The notes below the pieces were generated by a model, which saw only the letters and a list, made by a program, of their open reading frames with translations, was not told where the DNA came from and searched no databases. A stretch of DNA of 64,000 nt from CAJCJE01 sp963818685 (lineage in GTDB: Bacteria > Actinomycetota > Actinomycetes > Mycobacteriales > Pseudonocardiaceae): contig CAWFTJ010000005.1 of NCBI GenBank assembly GCA_963818685.1, positions 248,001 through 312,000 of the forward strand, read 5' to 3'. Numbering within the stretch: position 1 is the first letter of the stretch; each line of letters begins with the position of its first letter. Position numbers and translations under genes: made by a program. Positions 32,959-41,113 of the stretch are shown here, one piece after another.

Positions 32959-33070
32959 GTGCCGGGTGGTGCCGGGTACTGACGCCTGGTGCCGGTTTGG
33001 CGCTGATCAACGCCGATACTGACCGTCTTCTCGTGTCGCCCCGTGTCGGGTAGTGCCAGGTAGTGCCAGG
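32959..33070. repeat. Short tandem repeats outside the element border
   Basis: GTGCCGGGTG/GTGCCGGGTA (32959-32978) and two perfect copies of TAGTGCCAGG (33051-33070) occur in a non-coding stretch rich in GTGCC. They lie between the tRNA-Lys fragment and the next decayed gene and resemble direct repeats seen at ends of actinomycete integrative elements. Confidence 0.45.
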
Positions 33071-33145
33071 TTCGTACAGGACCGCGGAGCCCGGTGGGAG
33101 CACGGCGATGCCTGGGTGGTGTGTTCGTGGGTGCTGGCGTCCATG

Positions 33146-34252
33146 TCAGGCGCCGGGGCGTCCCGGGGCCGCGTGGCCGAGTTTGAGCAGGGCTCTGCGG
33201 AATTTCAGCTCGTGGTCGGGCGCCACGGCGATGTGCCGGTCGCCGAGCGGGCGGCACAGCGCGCGGTCGCGGGCGATGAGCGTGGCGAGGGCGGGGTCGG
33301 CGCATTCGATCACGCGGACGTGGCCGAGGTCGGTGAGCTGCCCGGCGCGGCGGCGTACGTCCTCGATCAGGGTGGCAACGTTTCGGGCAGTTCGTGTTCG
33401 GCTCGGTGGGCGAGAAAGTCGCGAAACTCGGCCGGGCTGCGGCCGATGTCGATGGTGGTCAGCAGGCTGGCCGAGGAGACTGTCCAGACCCGGTCGCCGG
33501 TCTGCTCGGCGTAGGCGGACAGGGTGAGCCGGTCCGCGGCGGGGAGGTCGCCGGTGGCGACGATGTCGAGGTTGGGCAGCACCTTCAAAGCCGAGCGGGG
33601 TGAGCCGAATCGCCTGTAGTGGCCGTCGTAGCCGAAGCTGCCGTACTGGGCGTCGTCGAGGTAGAGCTTCCACAGGGCCATGTCGCCACGAGCGATGGTG
33701 GGACTCAGATTGCCGCGCGCATGCCGGTGAACAGGCCGTCCACCCCGATCCACTCGCCGGGCGGGCAGGTGGCCAGCGCCTTCGCGACCATCTGACTGCG
33801 GGGTTTGGCCTGACTGCGGGGTTTGGCCGCGGTGAGCACGTTGCGGATGCGCTGGCCCCTGATCTGCTCGATCCGGCTGAACTCGTCGATCACCGCATGG
33901 GACAGCCACCGCTGCCACAACCCGTGGATGGTCTCGGCGGGCGGTTTCGTGAGGGCTGCGCGCCCTTTCGGGGTCAACCGCAGCCGGGTGCCCTCCAGCC
34001 TGGCCAGTCCCCCGGCCTGGATCAGCAGCGGCCAGGCGAACGCCGCGATGGGTTCGTCGGGATAGAAGTCGCCCCCGGCAAGGTGGGCGCTGAGAGTGCG
34101 GATGGTGCCGCGGTCGGTCGGCTGGTCTTCTCGCTGCACTTCACTTCGCCGGCAGCCAACTCCAGCACGGTCCGCACGTTGGTGAGAGCGTCCGATTCGG
34201 TCAGCCGCTCCTGGTGCTCGTCGGCGTGCCGCAACGGAACTACTATGCTCAC
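33146..34252 (-). pseudogene. XPB/Ssl2-like helicase-domain protein, broken by at least three frameshifts
   Basis: Homology runs through successive minus-strand frames: VSIVVPLRHADEHQERLTES at the start (GTG 34252), DFYPDEPIAAFAWPLLIQAGG and RLRLTPKGRAALTKPP, then GDMALWKLYLDDAQYGSFGY, and finally ADRLTLSAYAEQTGDRVWTV through LIARDRALCRPLGDRHIAV. The last part resembles the Helicase_C_3 (XPB/Ssl2-like) domain of large actinobacterial proteins. Frame changes lie near 34110, 33710 and 33365. The GTG overlaps the stop of the preceding gene. Confidence 0.65.
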
Positions 34253-34566
34253 GCTCCTTTTGCCCAACGACGGTAGGCGTCGATCCACTTCGTGCCCTCC
34301 GGTGGGTGTGCGGGCAGGGGCAGGTCCAGGATCGGGATACGCTGCTTCGACCTGCCGCGGACACACACCGCGGTGATCTGCTCGTCGTCGGTCAGGTCCA
34401 CGCCGGTGACCGTGACGTCCACGCCGAGCACGATGGTCTGGAACGGCACCCCGAGATTGTCCTCGAGCATCGTGTAGAAGCCGGTAACGCACTCGCTCTC
34501 GTTGTAACAGTCGACGGTCGCCTCGGCGATCAGGGCGTCCAGCACGGCCCGATATGATCGAGTCAT
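34249..34566 (-). CDS. Small calcium-binding-protein-like conserved protein
   Basis: A 105-residue protein (MTRSYRAVLDALIAEATVDC..., TMLEDNLGVPFQTIVLGVDV, GRSKQRIPILDLPLP, WIDAYRRWAKG) of a family often labelled calcium-binding in actinobacteria; no EF-hand is visible. It looks intact and starts at ATG 34566. It shares a 4-base overlap with the broken helicase-domain gene, so it was probably its operon partner, and is divergent from the HTH gene at 34693. Confidence 0.65.
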   Translation of the reverse strand: MTRSYRAVLDALIAEATVDCYNESECVTGFYTMLEDNLGVPFQTIVLGVDVTVTGVDLTDDEQITAVCVRGRSKQRIPILDLPLPAHPPEGTKWIDAYRRWAKGA

Positions 34567-34692
34567 CCCGCCAGTTTTCCATGCCGCCACGCTGGAGTTC
34601 GGAGCCGCACCTGACGGTTGTCCCATACTGGCGTCGAACCCACGGGCAGGCCGACCTGGGCGGCAGCGTCCCGCACGATAGGGTCGAAGGCC

Positions 34693-35391
34693 GTGGCAAC
34701 AGGTGATCAACTCGAACGCGTTCGACTTCTTCGGGACCGGGGACACACGCCCAAGCAGATCGCCCGAACATTGGGGATCCGCCCCGCCGAGGCGACCCGA
34801 CTGGTCCGCGCGGTAGCCGCCCGCGCCCAAGCCGACGCGCCCGAACCCGCGCTGGTCGGTTGCTGGATCAGCCCGGCATGGAGCACCGGCCTGACGATCG
34901 CCGGCCACCCCGACTGGCCCCGGAGCGAGGGCTCCGAGTCCGGCATCGACGGCTTGGTCGCAGTGCTGGTGGCCCGCCGTCACCGGTATGACAGGGTCTC
35001 CGTCTGCGGATACCTCACCGACGCCTACTGCCTCGGCGTCAAGAACGCGATGGGCCCGGACACCATGGACGAGATAGAACTACGTGCCTTCAAGGGGGAG
35101 TTCTTCTCCGGATATCACGACGATCCTCTCGAAGCACCCATCGAGTTGGCGCGCGACGTGGTGCTTGGTGCCGTGGAGTACGCCCACGGTCTCGGCTTCG
35201 AACCACACCCGGATTTCACCCCTGCCCGAGCCCACCTTGGTCCTTGGACCGGCCCGAGCGCGATCACCTTCGGCAAGAACGGCAAGCCGTTCTACATCTC
35301 CGGCCCCTACGACAACCCGGACCCGGTCATTCGCACCCTACGAAACGTCGTCGGCGAGGGGAACTTCGATTTCCTGGCAGTTGCCGGGTAG
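34693..35391 (+). CDS. HTH-containing protein of unknown function
   Basis: A 232-residue protein with an N-terminal helix-turn-helix (residues about 5-40: LLRDRGHTPKQIARTLGIRPAEATRLV) and a C-terminal domain with GCWISPAWSTGLTI, CGYLTDAYCLGVKNAMGP and GAVEYAHGLGFEPHPDF segments. Homologues are common in actinobacteria, but I know no function. GTG 34693 is the likely start. It is intact although surrounded by pseudogenes. Confidence 0.65.
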   Translation: MATGDQLERVRLLRDRGHTPKQIARTLGIRPAEATRLVRAVAARAQADAPEPALVGCWISPAWSTGLTIAGHPDWPRSEGSESGIDGLVAVLVARRHRYDRVSVCGYLTDAYCLGVKNAMGPDTMDEIELRAFKGEFFSGYHDDPLEAPIELARDVVLGAVEYAHGLGFEPHPDFTPARAHLGPWTGPSAITFGKNGKPFYISGPYDNPDPVIRTLRNVVGEGNFDFLAVAG

Positions 35392-35648
35392 CACAGTGTT
35401 GAGCGGTCACGGCCTGGCGAGGCGCTGGCATCGCGGCCATCGCCGCGCCGGAACGAAGCCGGTCGCTGCGGTGGCCGGGTCGGAACCACCGGTTTCCAGT
35501 GGCGGTACTGGCGTGGGCTTATCCGGGTAAGGACAACGATCTCGCCGCGATGCCATAGGGCGAACGAGTCGCGTCGTTGTGGAGTTGGCCGACCGTTCCG
35601 CCCGGGTTCGCCAGGCGTAATGGTCACGACTGGCGCGGTGACGGCGGA

Positions 35649-36545
35649 CTACTGAGTGCGGCGGGGTCGGGGGTGTATCCGGGTGCGCGTTTGGCCAGAG
35701 AGGACGCGAGGACGCCGGTGGCCATGTCGTGGTAGTCGTGAACTTCGGCGGTGGTCTTGCCGGGGTGCGGGCGCAGGATGCGTCCGGCCTATTGGACCAG
35801 GCGTCCTCTGAAGGCGATCGGCGCGGCAAGGAACAGGGTGGCAGTCGAAGCCCTCGCCGACATACGGGCCGGTCGCCACGCCCAGCAGCGGAGCGCCGTC
35901 ATCGGTGGGTTGGAACCGTTCCAGGGCCGCCGCCCGGACCTTCGCGCCCATGCCCCCACGGAGGACGACAGGGGCGAAGCCCTTGTCGTCCACTGGGTGA
36001 GTACCAGGCAGTGCCGGCCCCGGGCGAGCGTGTCGGTCACATCGGCGACGACCTGCTGGGTGCGGTCGTCGTCGGCAACGAGGTCGCGGTAGACGGCGGC
36101 GATCCCACCGGGCGCCGACGGGTCAGCGTCGCCGGTGTAGCGGAATGTGGTGGTGTGTACGTGTAGCACCGGTGTCGGGCGATCGCCCTGTCGCGGTTCC
36201 AGGTCGAGTTGCGGCGCCGATGTGCCGCCCTGGGACAACCTCTGATCATCGGCTGGGCCGATGGTGTGGCGCACCGGGCCGAGTTGCAGGGCGATGAGGT
36301 CGTCGAGTTTGTCCCGCCGGTAGGGCGTGGCGGTCAGCCCGAGCCAGCGGCGTGCCGGGATTTGCTTGACCGCGTGCTCGAACACCGCGGCGGGCACGTG
36401 ATGGCACTCGTCGACCACGACCAAGCCATATCCGGCGGTGGGGCCGGCGACGTCCAGGTGGCGCGCCAACGTCTTGCGGTCGACCAGCACGAGGGCGGAG
36501 ACGCCGTGCCGGGCGATCATCGAGCAGGCGATCACGGTCTCGCAG
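35649..36545 (-). pseudogene. TOTE conflict-system helicase remnant
   Basis: The minus strand reads TVIACSMIARHGVSALVLVDRKTLA, then (after a deletion) TAGYGLVVVDECHHVPAAVF with a DECH box, RRWLGLTATPYRRDKLDDLI and HTTTFRYTGDADPSAPGGIA, which match the helicase of actinobacterial TOTE systems. The frame then shifts twice (VVLRGGMGAKVRAAAL..., FLAAPIAFRGRLVQ). The Walker A region and the whole primase N-terminus are missing; the left end at about 36545 abuts a group II intron fragment. Confidence 0.75.
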
Positions 36546-36564
36546 ACTTCCTCGCAGCCTCCCT

Positions 36565-36840
36565 GGCGGCTCATGCCCACCGCCTCGGGAGTTCCCCGCC
36601 GCCGACACGCTCGGCGGGTGCGCGCCGCTCCCGGCCCAAATCCACCAGGTTTCGAGCCGGTGCCGCATCAAGGGCTGTCACACGCCGGTTCCTCGCGTAC
36701 TCCTCTCCGTCCCGCTCGCCGGACCCGGACCATCTGGCAGTGCTGGCCCGTCCCGGTTTTGTCAGGGCTGCTCCCACCCTCCCCGGCATCACCCGGATCA
36801 GGCTGCCCCCAACTCCACCGTCCCGCTGCGACGGGATCAG
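36565..36840 (-). mobile_element. Truncated 5' region of a second group II intron
   Basis: This segment aligns with the 5' (domain I) part of the neighbouring intact intron at about 38720-38980: shared blocks include GGTTCCTCGCGT, TCGCCGGACCC/TTGCCGGACCC and GGCTGCCCCCA, in the same order. It starts right after the 3' end of the intact intron and ends at the helicase remnant. It looks like part of a tandem intron insertion. Confidence 0.6.
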
Positions 36841-36847
36841 CGGCGAA

Positions 36848-39021
36848 GTAGGGTCGGACCGGGGCGCGGTACTGGTCCTGCGATCAGCCCGTTTCCCCGG
36901 CCCGCCCTCCGCACCGGACGTGCGACTCTCACCGCATCCGGCGCTCCACGGATTCCCTTGGTATCGCGTGGTTCAGACCGTCGCGATCTTTGCCCACGGT
37001 GTTGGGATGTTGTAGCCCCGCCAGCGATACCGGGTGACGTGCACCCGCTGTGGAACGAACAACATGATCCCGTTCTCCTCGGGCCGCCAACCGGGCTCGC
37101 CAGTGAGATAGCGGCGCCGCAGAGTCCTCCAGTCGATCCCCGGATGCTGTTTCCGCAGCCACAAAGTCACCCGACGCCAGGTGAAGGCGTCGAGGTAGTG
37201 GAACGTGGCTGTGGACGATCCGAACCGGAAGTAGTAACACCATCCCCGCACCACCGAGTTGAGTTGGCGGAGCAGGTCGGCGAGGGTTCGGTGCCCTCTC
37301 TTGGTAGTGACCGCCCGCACTTTGCCCGTGATCGAGGCCAACGCCTTCTTCGAGGGATAGGTGTAGACGTAGTACTCGCTGGTGCCCCTCTTGCGCCTCC
37401 GTTGGATGCGGAAGCCGAGGAAGTCCAGCCCTTCATCGATGTGGCAGACACGAGATTTGGCCGCGGACAGCCGGAGCCCGAGTGGGGCGAGCACGGCTGC
37501 GACCTCATCCCACAGCGCTTCCGCGTGCTCGCGGGAACCACACACCATGATCAGGAAATCGTCCGCGTAGCGGACGATTTCGTAGGTGGCGCCCCCGCGT
37601 TTACGGTGCGCTGTCCGCCTTCCGCTGCTGCCATGAGCATCCCACTTGGCGCAGAAGTGTTCATCCAGCGCCGACAGGGCGATGTTTGCCAGCAATGGGG
37701 AAGCGATGCCGCCTTGGGGTGTGCCGGTGTTCGTGTCCAGGATCGAGCCGTCGGCGGACATGATGCCCGCCTTCAGGAATGACTTGACCAGGGCCAGAAC
37801 CCGCTTGTCTCCGGCTCGTCGACGCATCCGTTCCAGCAAGGCCGAGTGCGCGATGTTGTCGAAGCACGCCTCGATATCCGCATCCAGCACCCAACGGTAG
37901 CCTTTGGTGCTGAAGTGGTGGATCTCGGCGATCGCGTCATGGGCCCGACGCTCGGGGCGGAAGCCGTAACTGACCGGCTTGAAATCCGCCTCGAAGATCG
38001 GTTCCAGGACCAGCACGAGCGAAGCTTGCACGAGCCTGTCCATCGCGGTGGGAATTCCCAACCTCCTGAGCTTTCCTCCGTTACCCGGCTTAGGAATCAT
38101 CCGTTCCCGTACCGGTAGCGGAGTGAACGTGCGGGCCTTCAACCGCTCGCGCGTGTTGCTCAAGAACGCCGCGACGTCAGCGTCGGCGGTAATGAAGGCC
38201 GGGATGACCCGGTCCACGCCGGCGGTGCGCGCCCCCTTGTTCCCCCGCACCCGTTCCCACGCAACAGTCAGGAAATCCGGGTGCGTGACGAGGTTGTAGA
38301 GGTCATCGAACCTGCGGTCGGGATCATCGACGCCCATCGGTGCAGTTTGGCCTGCATCCGTCGTACCCGCAGCCAGGCCACGTTCGGGTCTGGCCACAGT
38401 TCACCGGTATTCACCAGTGTCTCCGTCCATTGCAGTTCCTCAACTACGTGAATCCGCTGGGCCGCTTCGCCATGTGGACGGCTTTCCCGCCCTCCGACTA
38501 CTACCGGCCCTCCGCCCCAATCCCGGGCCATCGGCGGACGACGCGCCTTCCCCACCGGGCCCGCGTGGAGCGCGGGACCGGGTGAGAGCTCCGAGTTGGT
38601 TCCCACGTTCACTGTGTTCCGTTCGTCGGGTGAGGCGGCCAGCTTTGCCCCTGCGGTATCGCCACGGCTACGCCGCAGTCCTTCACCGTGGCCTCCCGAC
38701 CGGCAAGATCAATCCGATCCAGGAGTTCCCGCCCATGCAGGCGGTGCGCACCGCGATCCAGCCCAGATCCACCGGGTTCGAGCTGGCGGAGGTCTTGAGA
38801 GGCTTTACACCGCTGGTTCCTCGCGTCCACCTTCCCGTCTCGCTTGCCGGACCCGCACCGTCCGGTAGTTCCGGTACGTCCCGTCGTTGTCGGGGCTGCT
38901 TTCCACCAGGTCCAGGCGTCTCACCGGCCCCGGCTGCCCCCAGCTTCAACCGCTTCGCTGCGACGAAACGGCGGCGCGGGCCTCACACCCGCACACGGAC
39001 CCACAGCGCCTCGTGGCGCAC
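36848..39021 (-). mobile_element. Group II intron with reverse transcriptase
   Basis: The minus strand contains a maturase ORF and, after it, a domain V-like hairpin (GCCGGATGCGG...CACGTCCGG, about 36905-36950) followed by a domain VI-like region ending ...GACCCTAC at 36848. The 5' end is placed at GTGCGCC (39021), matching the GUGYG consensus, although other nearby candidates exist. The 625 bases upstream of the ORF would hold domains I-III. Total length about 2.2 kb is normal. Confidence 0.75.
36973..38397 (-). CDS. ltrA: Group II intron reverse transcriptase/maturase
   Basis: A 474-residue intact protein. Fingers/palm: RVRGNKGARTAGVDRV, RRLGIPTAMDRLVQ, SYGFRPERRAHDAI, DADIEACFDNI and GTPQGGIASPLLANI; catalytic YADDF is present. 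The C-terminal GIIM maturase domain follows (TLADLLRQLNSVVRGWCYYF..., RYRWRGYNIPTPW). No HNH endonuclease domain is visible, as in En-minus introns. A start at residue 21 (MGVDDPD) is possible. Confidence 0.93.
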   Translation of the reverse strand: MARPERGLAAGTTDAGQTAPMGVDDPDRRFDDLYNLVTHPDFLTVAWERVRGNKGARTAGVDRVIPAFITADADVAAFLSNTRERLKARTFTPLPVRERMIPKPGNGGKLRRLGIPTAMDRLVQASLVLVLEPIFEADFKPVSYGFRPERRAHDAIAEIHHFSTKGYRWVLDADIEACFDNIAHSALLERMRRRAGDKRVLALVKSFLKAGIMSADGSILDTNTGTPQGGIASPLLANIALSALDEHFCAKWDAHGSSGRRTAHRKRGGATYEIVRYADDFLIMVCGSREHAEALWDEVAAVLAPLGLRLSAAKSRVCHIDEGLDFLGFRIQRRRKRGTSEYYVYTYPSKKALASITGKVRAVTTKRGHRTLADLLRQLNSVVRGWCYYFRFGSSTATFHYLDAFTWRRVTLWLRKQHPGIDWRTLRRRYLTGEPGWRPEENGIMLFVPQRVHVTRYRWRGYNIPTPWAKIATV

Positions 39022-39055
39022 GGTCTCTCACCTCCACTCGAATCACTGCGCTTCA

Positions 39056-39316
39056 CGGCGCACCCACGATGCTCGGCACAGCGGTGCGATCGTCCTACTC
39101 CTGCTCGGCGTGACGGAGCGGACGGTCATGGGCTGGTCATCAACAGCGATGGCGGCGAAGTACCAGCATGTCATCGACGCGGTGAAGCGCGACGTGGCCA
39201 GCCAGGTTGATGGGCTGTTGTGGGAGTCGCCGAGCCGCAAGCTCAAGAAGAAGCGCAATAAGGGGTCGAAGAAGAAGCGGCAGCGCGGTGCTGAGGGCGA
39301 GATATCAGCCGCCTGA
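39056..39316 (+). pseudogene. C-terminal stub of a tyrosine integrase
   Basis: The frame reads RRTHDARHSGAIVLLLLGV, then ERTVMGWSSTAMAAKYQHV, then DAVKRDVASQVDGLLW and a Lys-rich tail. These are the HxxR box and nucleophile Tyr (KYQH) of actinobacterial phage/AICE integrases. Everything N-terminal is gone, ending 35 bases from the intron's 5' end. A two-codon loss relative to the usual VMxxMGWSS is likely. It marks an earlier element. Confidence 0.75.
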
Positions 39317-39343
39317 ACGCACGGGCGGAGGTAGCTTTCGGGC

Positions 39344-39834
39344 ATGCGCATCGGCATAACCAGCGGCGAACCGAGTTCTGGCTGGACAGCACCGGTCCAC
39401 CACGCTCGGGTCTCCTGTCTGGTTCGGGCTTTCGACCCGGCGCAGCGACACGTCGTCATCGAAGGGCACTCACCAATCAGCGCTGGCTGGCACCAATTGC
39501 CGGTCGCTCTGACGAGTGCATCCGCCGAGTTTCAGAGCAGGTCTGTTCGCAACGTGCGGTTCGACATCTTGCTGACCCCGGAGGAGGTTGTCGATGCCGG
39601 CCCTGATCTCGACGCCGCCGATCAGGGGTGGCTGTACGCATGGCAGACGCCACGCCAGCCGCCGCTGCACTTACGGCTGGGCGACAAGCACGGCGAGGCA
39701 CGTGCGGCTGCTCTGCGCGGGCTGGTGTCACCCTGCTGATCGACCTGCCGCATCGAGGGGAGACGGGCGTGCTGTGGTCTCCCGAGCGCGTGATCCTCGA
39801 CGCCGCTCTACGGCGACTGGACGGGCAGAACTGA
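39344..39834 (+). CDS. Hypothetical protein, probably frameshifted near its end
   Basis: The first frame (39344-39739) begins MRIGITSGEPSSGWTAPVHH and is soluble; a second frame continues past 39720 with AGVTLLIDLPHRGETGVLWS and ends at 39834. The hydrophobic, motif-like character of the second segment suggests it belonged to the same protein. No family recognised. It lies between the integrase stub and tRNA-Ser and may be host or element DNA. Confidence 0.45.
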
Positions 39835-39856
39835 GACTAAAACTGAGACGAGAGCA

Positions 39857-39898
39857 ACGAACGCCGGGCGAGCCATGATCGGCTTGCCCGGCGTTCGT
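39857..39898. terminator. Hairpin terminator next to tRNA-Ser
   Basis: Perfect 13-base arms ACGAACGCCGGGC and GCCCGGCGTTCGT with an inner AGCC/GGCT pairing. On the minus strand it follows the tRNA-Ser 3' end and is succeeded by a T-rich CAGTTTTAG, so it should terminate the tRNA transcript. Confidence 0.75.
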
Positions 39899-39910
39899 GC
39901 TGCTTGCTGG

Positions 39911-39997
39911 CGGTGGCGGTGGGATTTGAACCCACGGAGGACTTGCATCCTCACACGCTTTCGAGGCGTGCTCCTTCGGCCGCTCGGACACGCCACC
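39911..39997 (-). tRNA. tRNA-Ser(CGA)
   Basis: Minus strand begins GGTGGCGTGTCCGAGCGGCC and ends CGCCACCG with perfect 7-bp acceptor pairing and discriminator G. The anticodon loop is CTCGAAA (anticodon CGA), with a long class II variable arm as expected for serine. No CCA is encoded. Its 3' end faces the island. Confidence 0.95.
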
Positions 39998-40039
39998 GGC
40001 GGGTACTTTACCGGATGGCTGGACGCGAGCTGACGTGGG

Positions 40040-40522
40040 TCACTCGCGGCGGGTGGCGAAGAAGTTGTCGAGCAGGGCGACGCACTCGGCTTCCAGGACG
40101 CCGCCGATGACTTCGGGGCGGTGGTTGAGGCGACGGTCGCGGAGCACGTCCCAGAGGGAGCCGGCCGCGCCGGTGCGGGGTTCCCAGGCGCCGAACACCA
40201 CTCTGGCCATCCGCGCGAGCACGATCGCGCCTGCGCACATTGTGCACGGTTCGAGGGTTATGGCGATGGTGCATCCGCTCAGGCGCCAGCCGTCGCCGTG
40301 CCGGGCGGCGGCCGCGCGTAGGGCGAGGATCTCGGCGTGCGCGGTGGGGTCGCCGAGCCGTTCGCGGGCGTTGCCGGCCCTCGCCAGTTCGATGCCGTTC
40401 GCGTCGAACACCACGGCGCCGACCGGTACGTCCTCGGTGTCCGCCGTGGCCGCTGCCGCGTCGAGGGCCACGCGGATCAGCGACTCGTCCTCGGGTCTGC
40501 CGAGCGGGCGGCTGGTCACCAT
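40040..40522 (-). CDS. tadA: tRNA-specific adenosine deaminase
   Basis: A 160-residue deaminase converting A34 to inosine in tRNA-Arg(ACG). Zinc ligands and catalytic Glu are in HAE (62-64) and PCTMC (92-96); FGAWEPRTGAAGSLWDVL and the C-terminal ECVALLDNFF match TadA. It begins 1-2 bases after the neighbouring companion gene and is probably co-transcribed with it. Confidence 0.94.
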   Translation of the reverse strand: MVTSRPLGRPEDESLIRVALDAAAATADTEDVPVGAVVFDANGIELARAGNARERLGDPTAHAEILALRAAAARHGDGWRLSGCTIAITLEPCTMCAGAIVLARMARVVFGAWEPRTGAAGSLWDVLRDRRLNHRPEVIGGVLEAECVALLDNFFATRRE

Positions 40523-40523
40523 G

Positions 40524-41009
40524 TCAGGACTGGATGCGGTCGAGGACCTTGGTGTACTCGTCGACGAACCCGCAGCGCTGCGCGATCATCCGCAGCTGCT
40601 CGTCCGGGTAGAGATCGATCTCGTCGATGATGACCTGTAGTTCCTCCGCGGGCAGGCCCACGTCGGCCAACAGGGCGAGATCGCCCTCGGGCCACACGTC
40701 CTCGTCGTCCTCGTCGGGTGGTTCCACCCGCAGCAGGTCGAGCACGTCCGCCGCGACGTCGTAGTCCAGCGCCGCCGCCGCGTCGGACAGCAACAGTGCC
40801 ACGCCACCCGGAACCGGGCGGATCAGCACGAAGAATTCGTCATCGACCGCGAGCATGCCGAACGCCGCACCGGTCGAGCGGATTCGCCGCAACTCGGTGA
40901 TCGCCGCGTCGAGTTCGCCCAACGCCGCATCGTCCATCCGGGCACACCGCCACCGTCCGTCCTCACGGACGACGGACACCGCGAAGCCGTCCGGCCCCTG
41001 CACTGCCAT
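40524..41009 (-). CDS. tRNA adenosine deaminase-associated protein
   Basis: A 161-residue acidic protein regularly found beside actinobacterial tadA (FAVSVVREDGRWRCARMDDAA, AFGMLAVDDEFFVLIRPVPGG, WPEGDLALLADVGLPAEELQVI). Function is unproven; the conserved linkage suggests a role with TadA. ATG 41009 is chosen; a TTG farther upstream lacks support. Confidence 0.88.
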   Translation of the reverse strand: MAVQGPDGFAVSVVREDGRWRCARMDDAALGELDAAITELRRIRSTGAAFGMLAVDDEFFVLIRPVPGGVALLLSDAAAALDYDVAADVLDLLRVEPPDEDDEDVWPEGDLALLADVGLPAEELQVIIDEIDLYPDEQLRMIAQRCGFVDEYTKVLDRIQS

Positions 41010-41113
41010 GCGCACACCGTATGCGGCCGCGCACGGAGCCGAAAGCGGGTATCGACTAGATCGCCCGCCGCGTTGCGGCGCCGACTGCGCCAATCGGTGT
41101 CACTATCGAAGGT

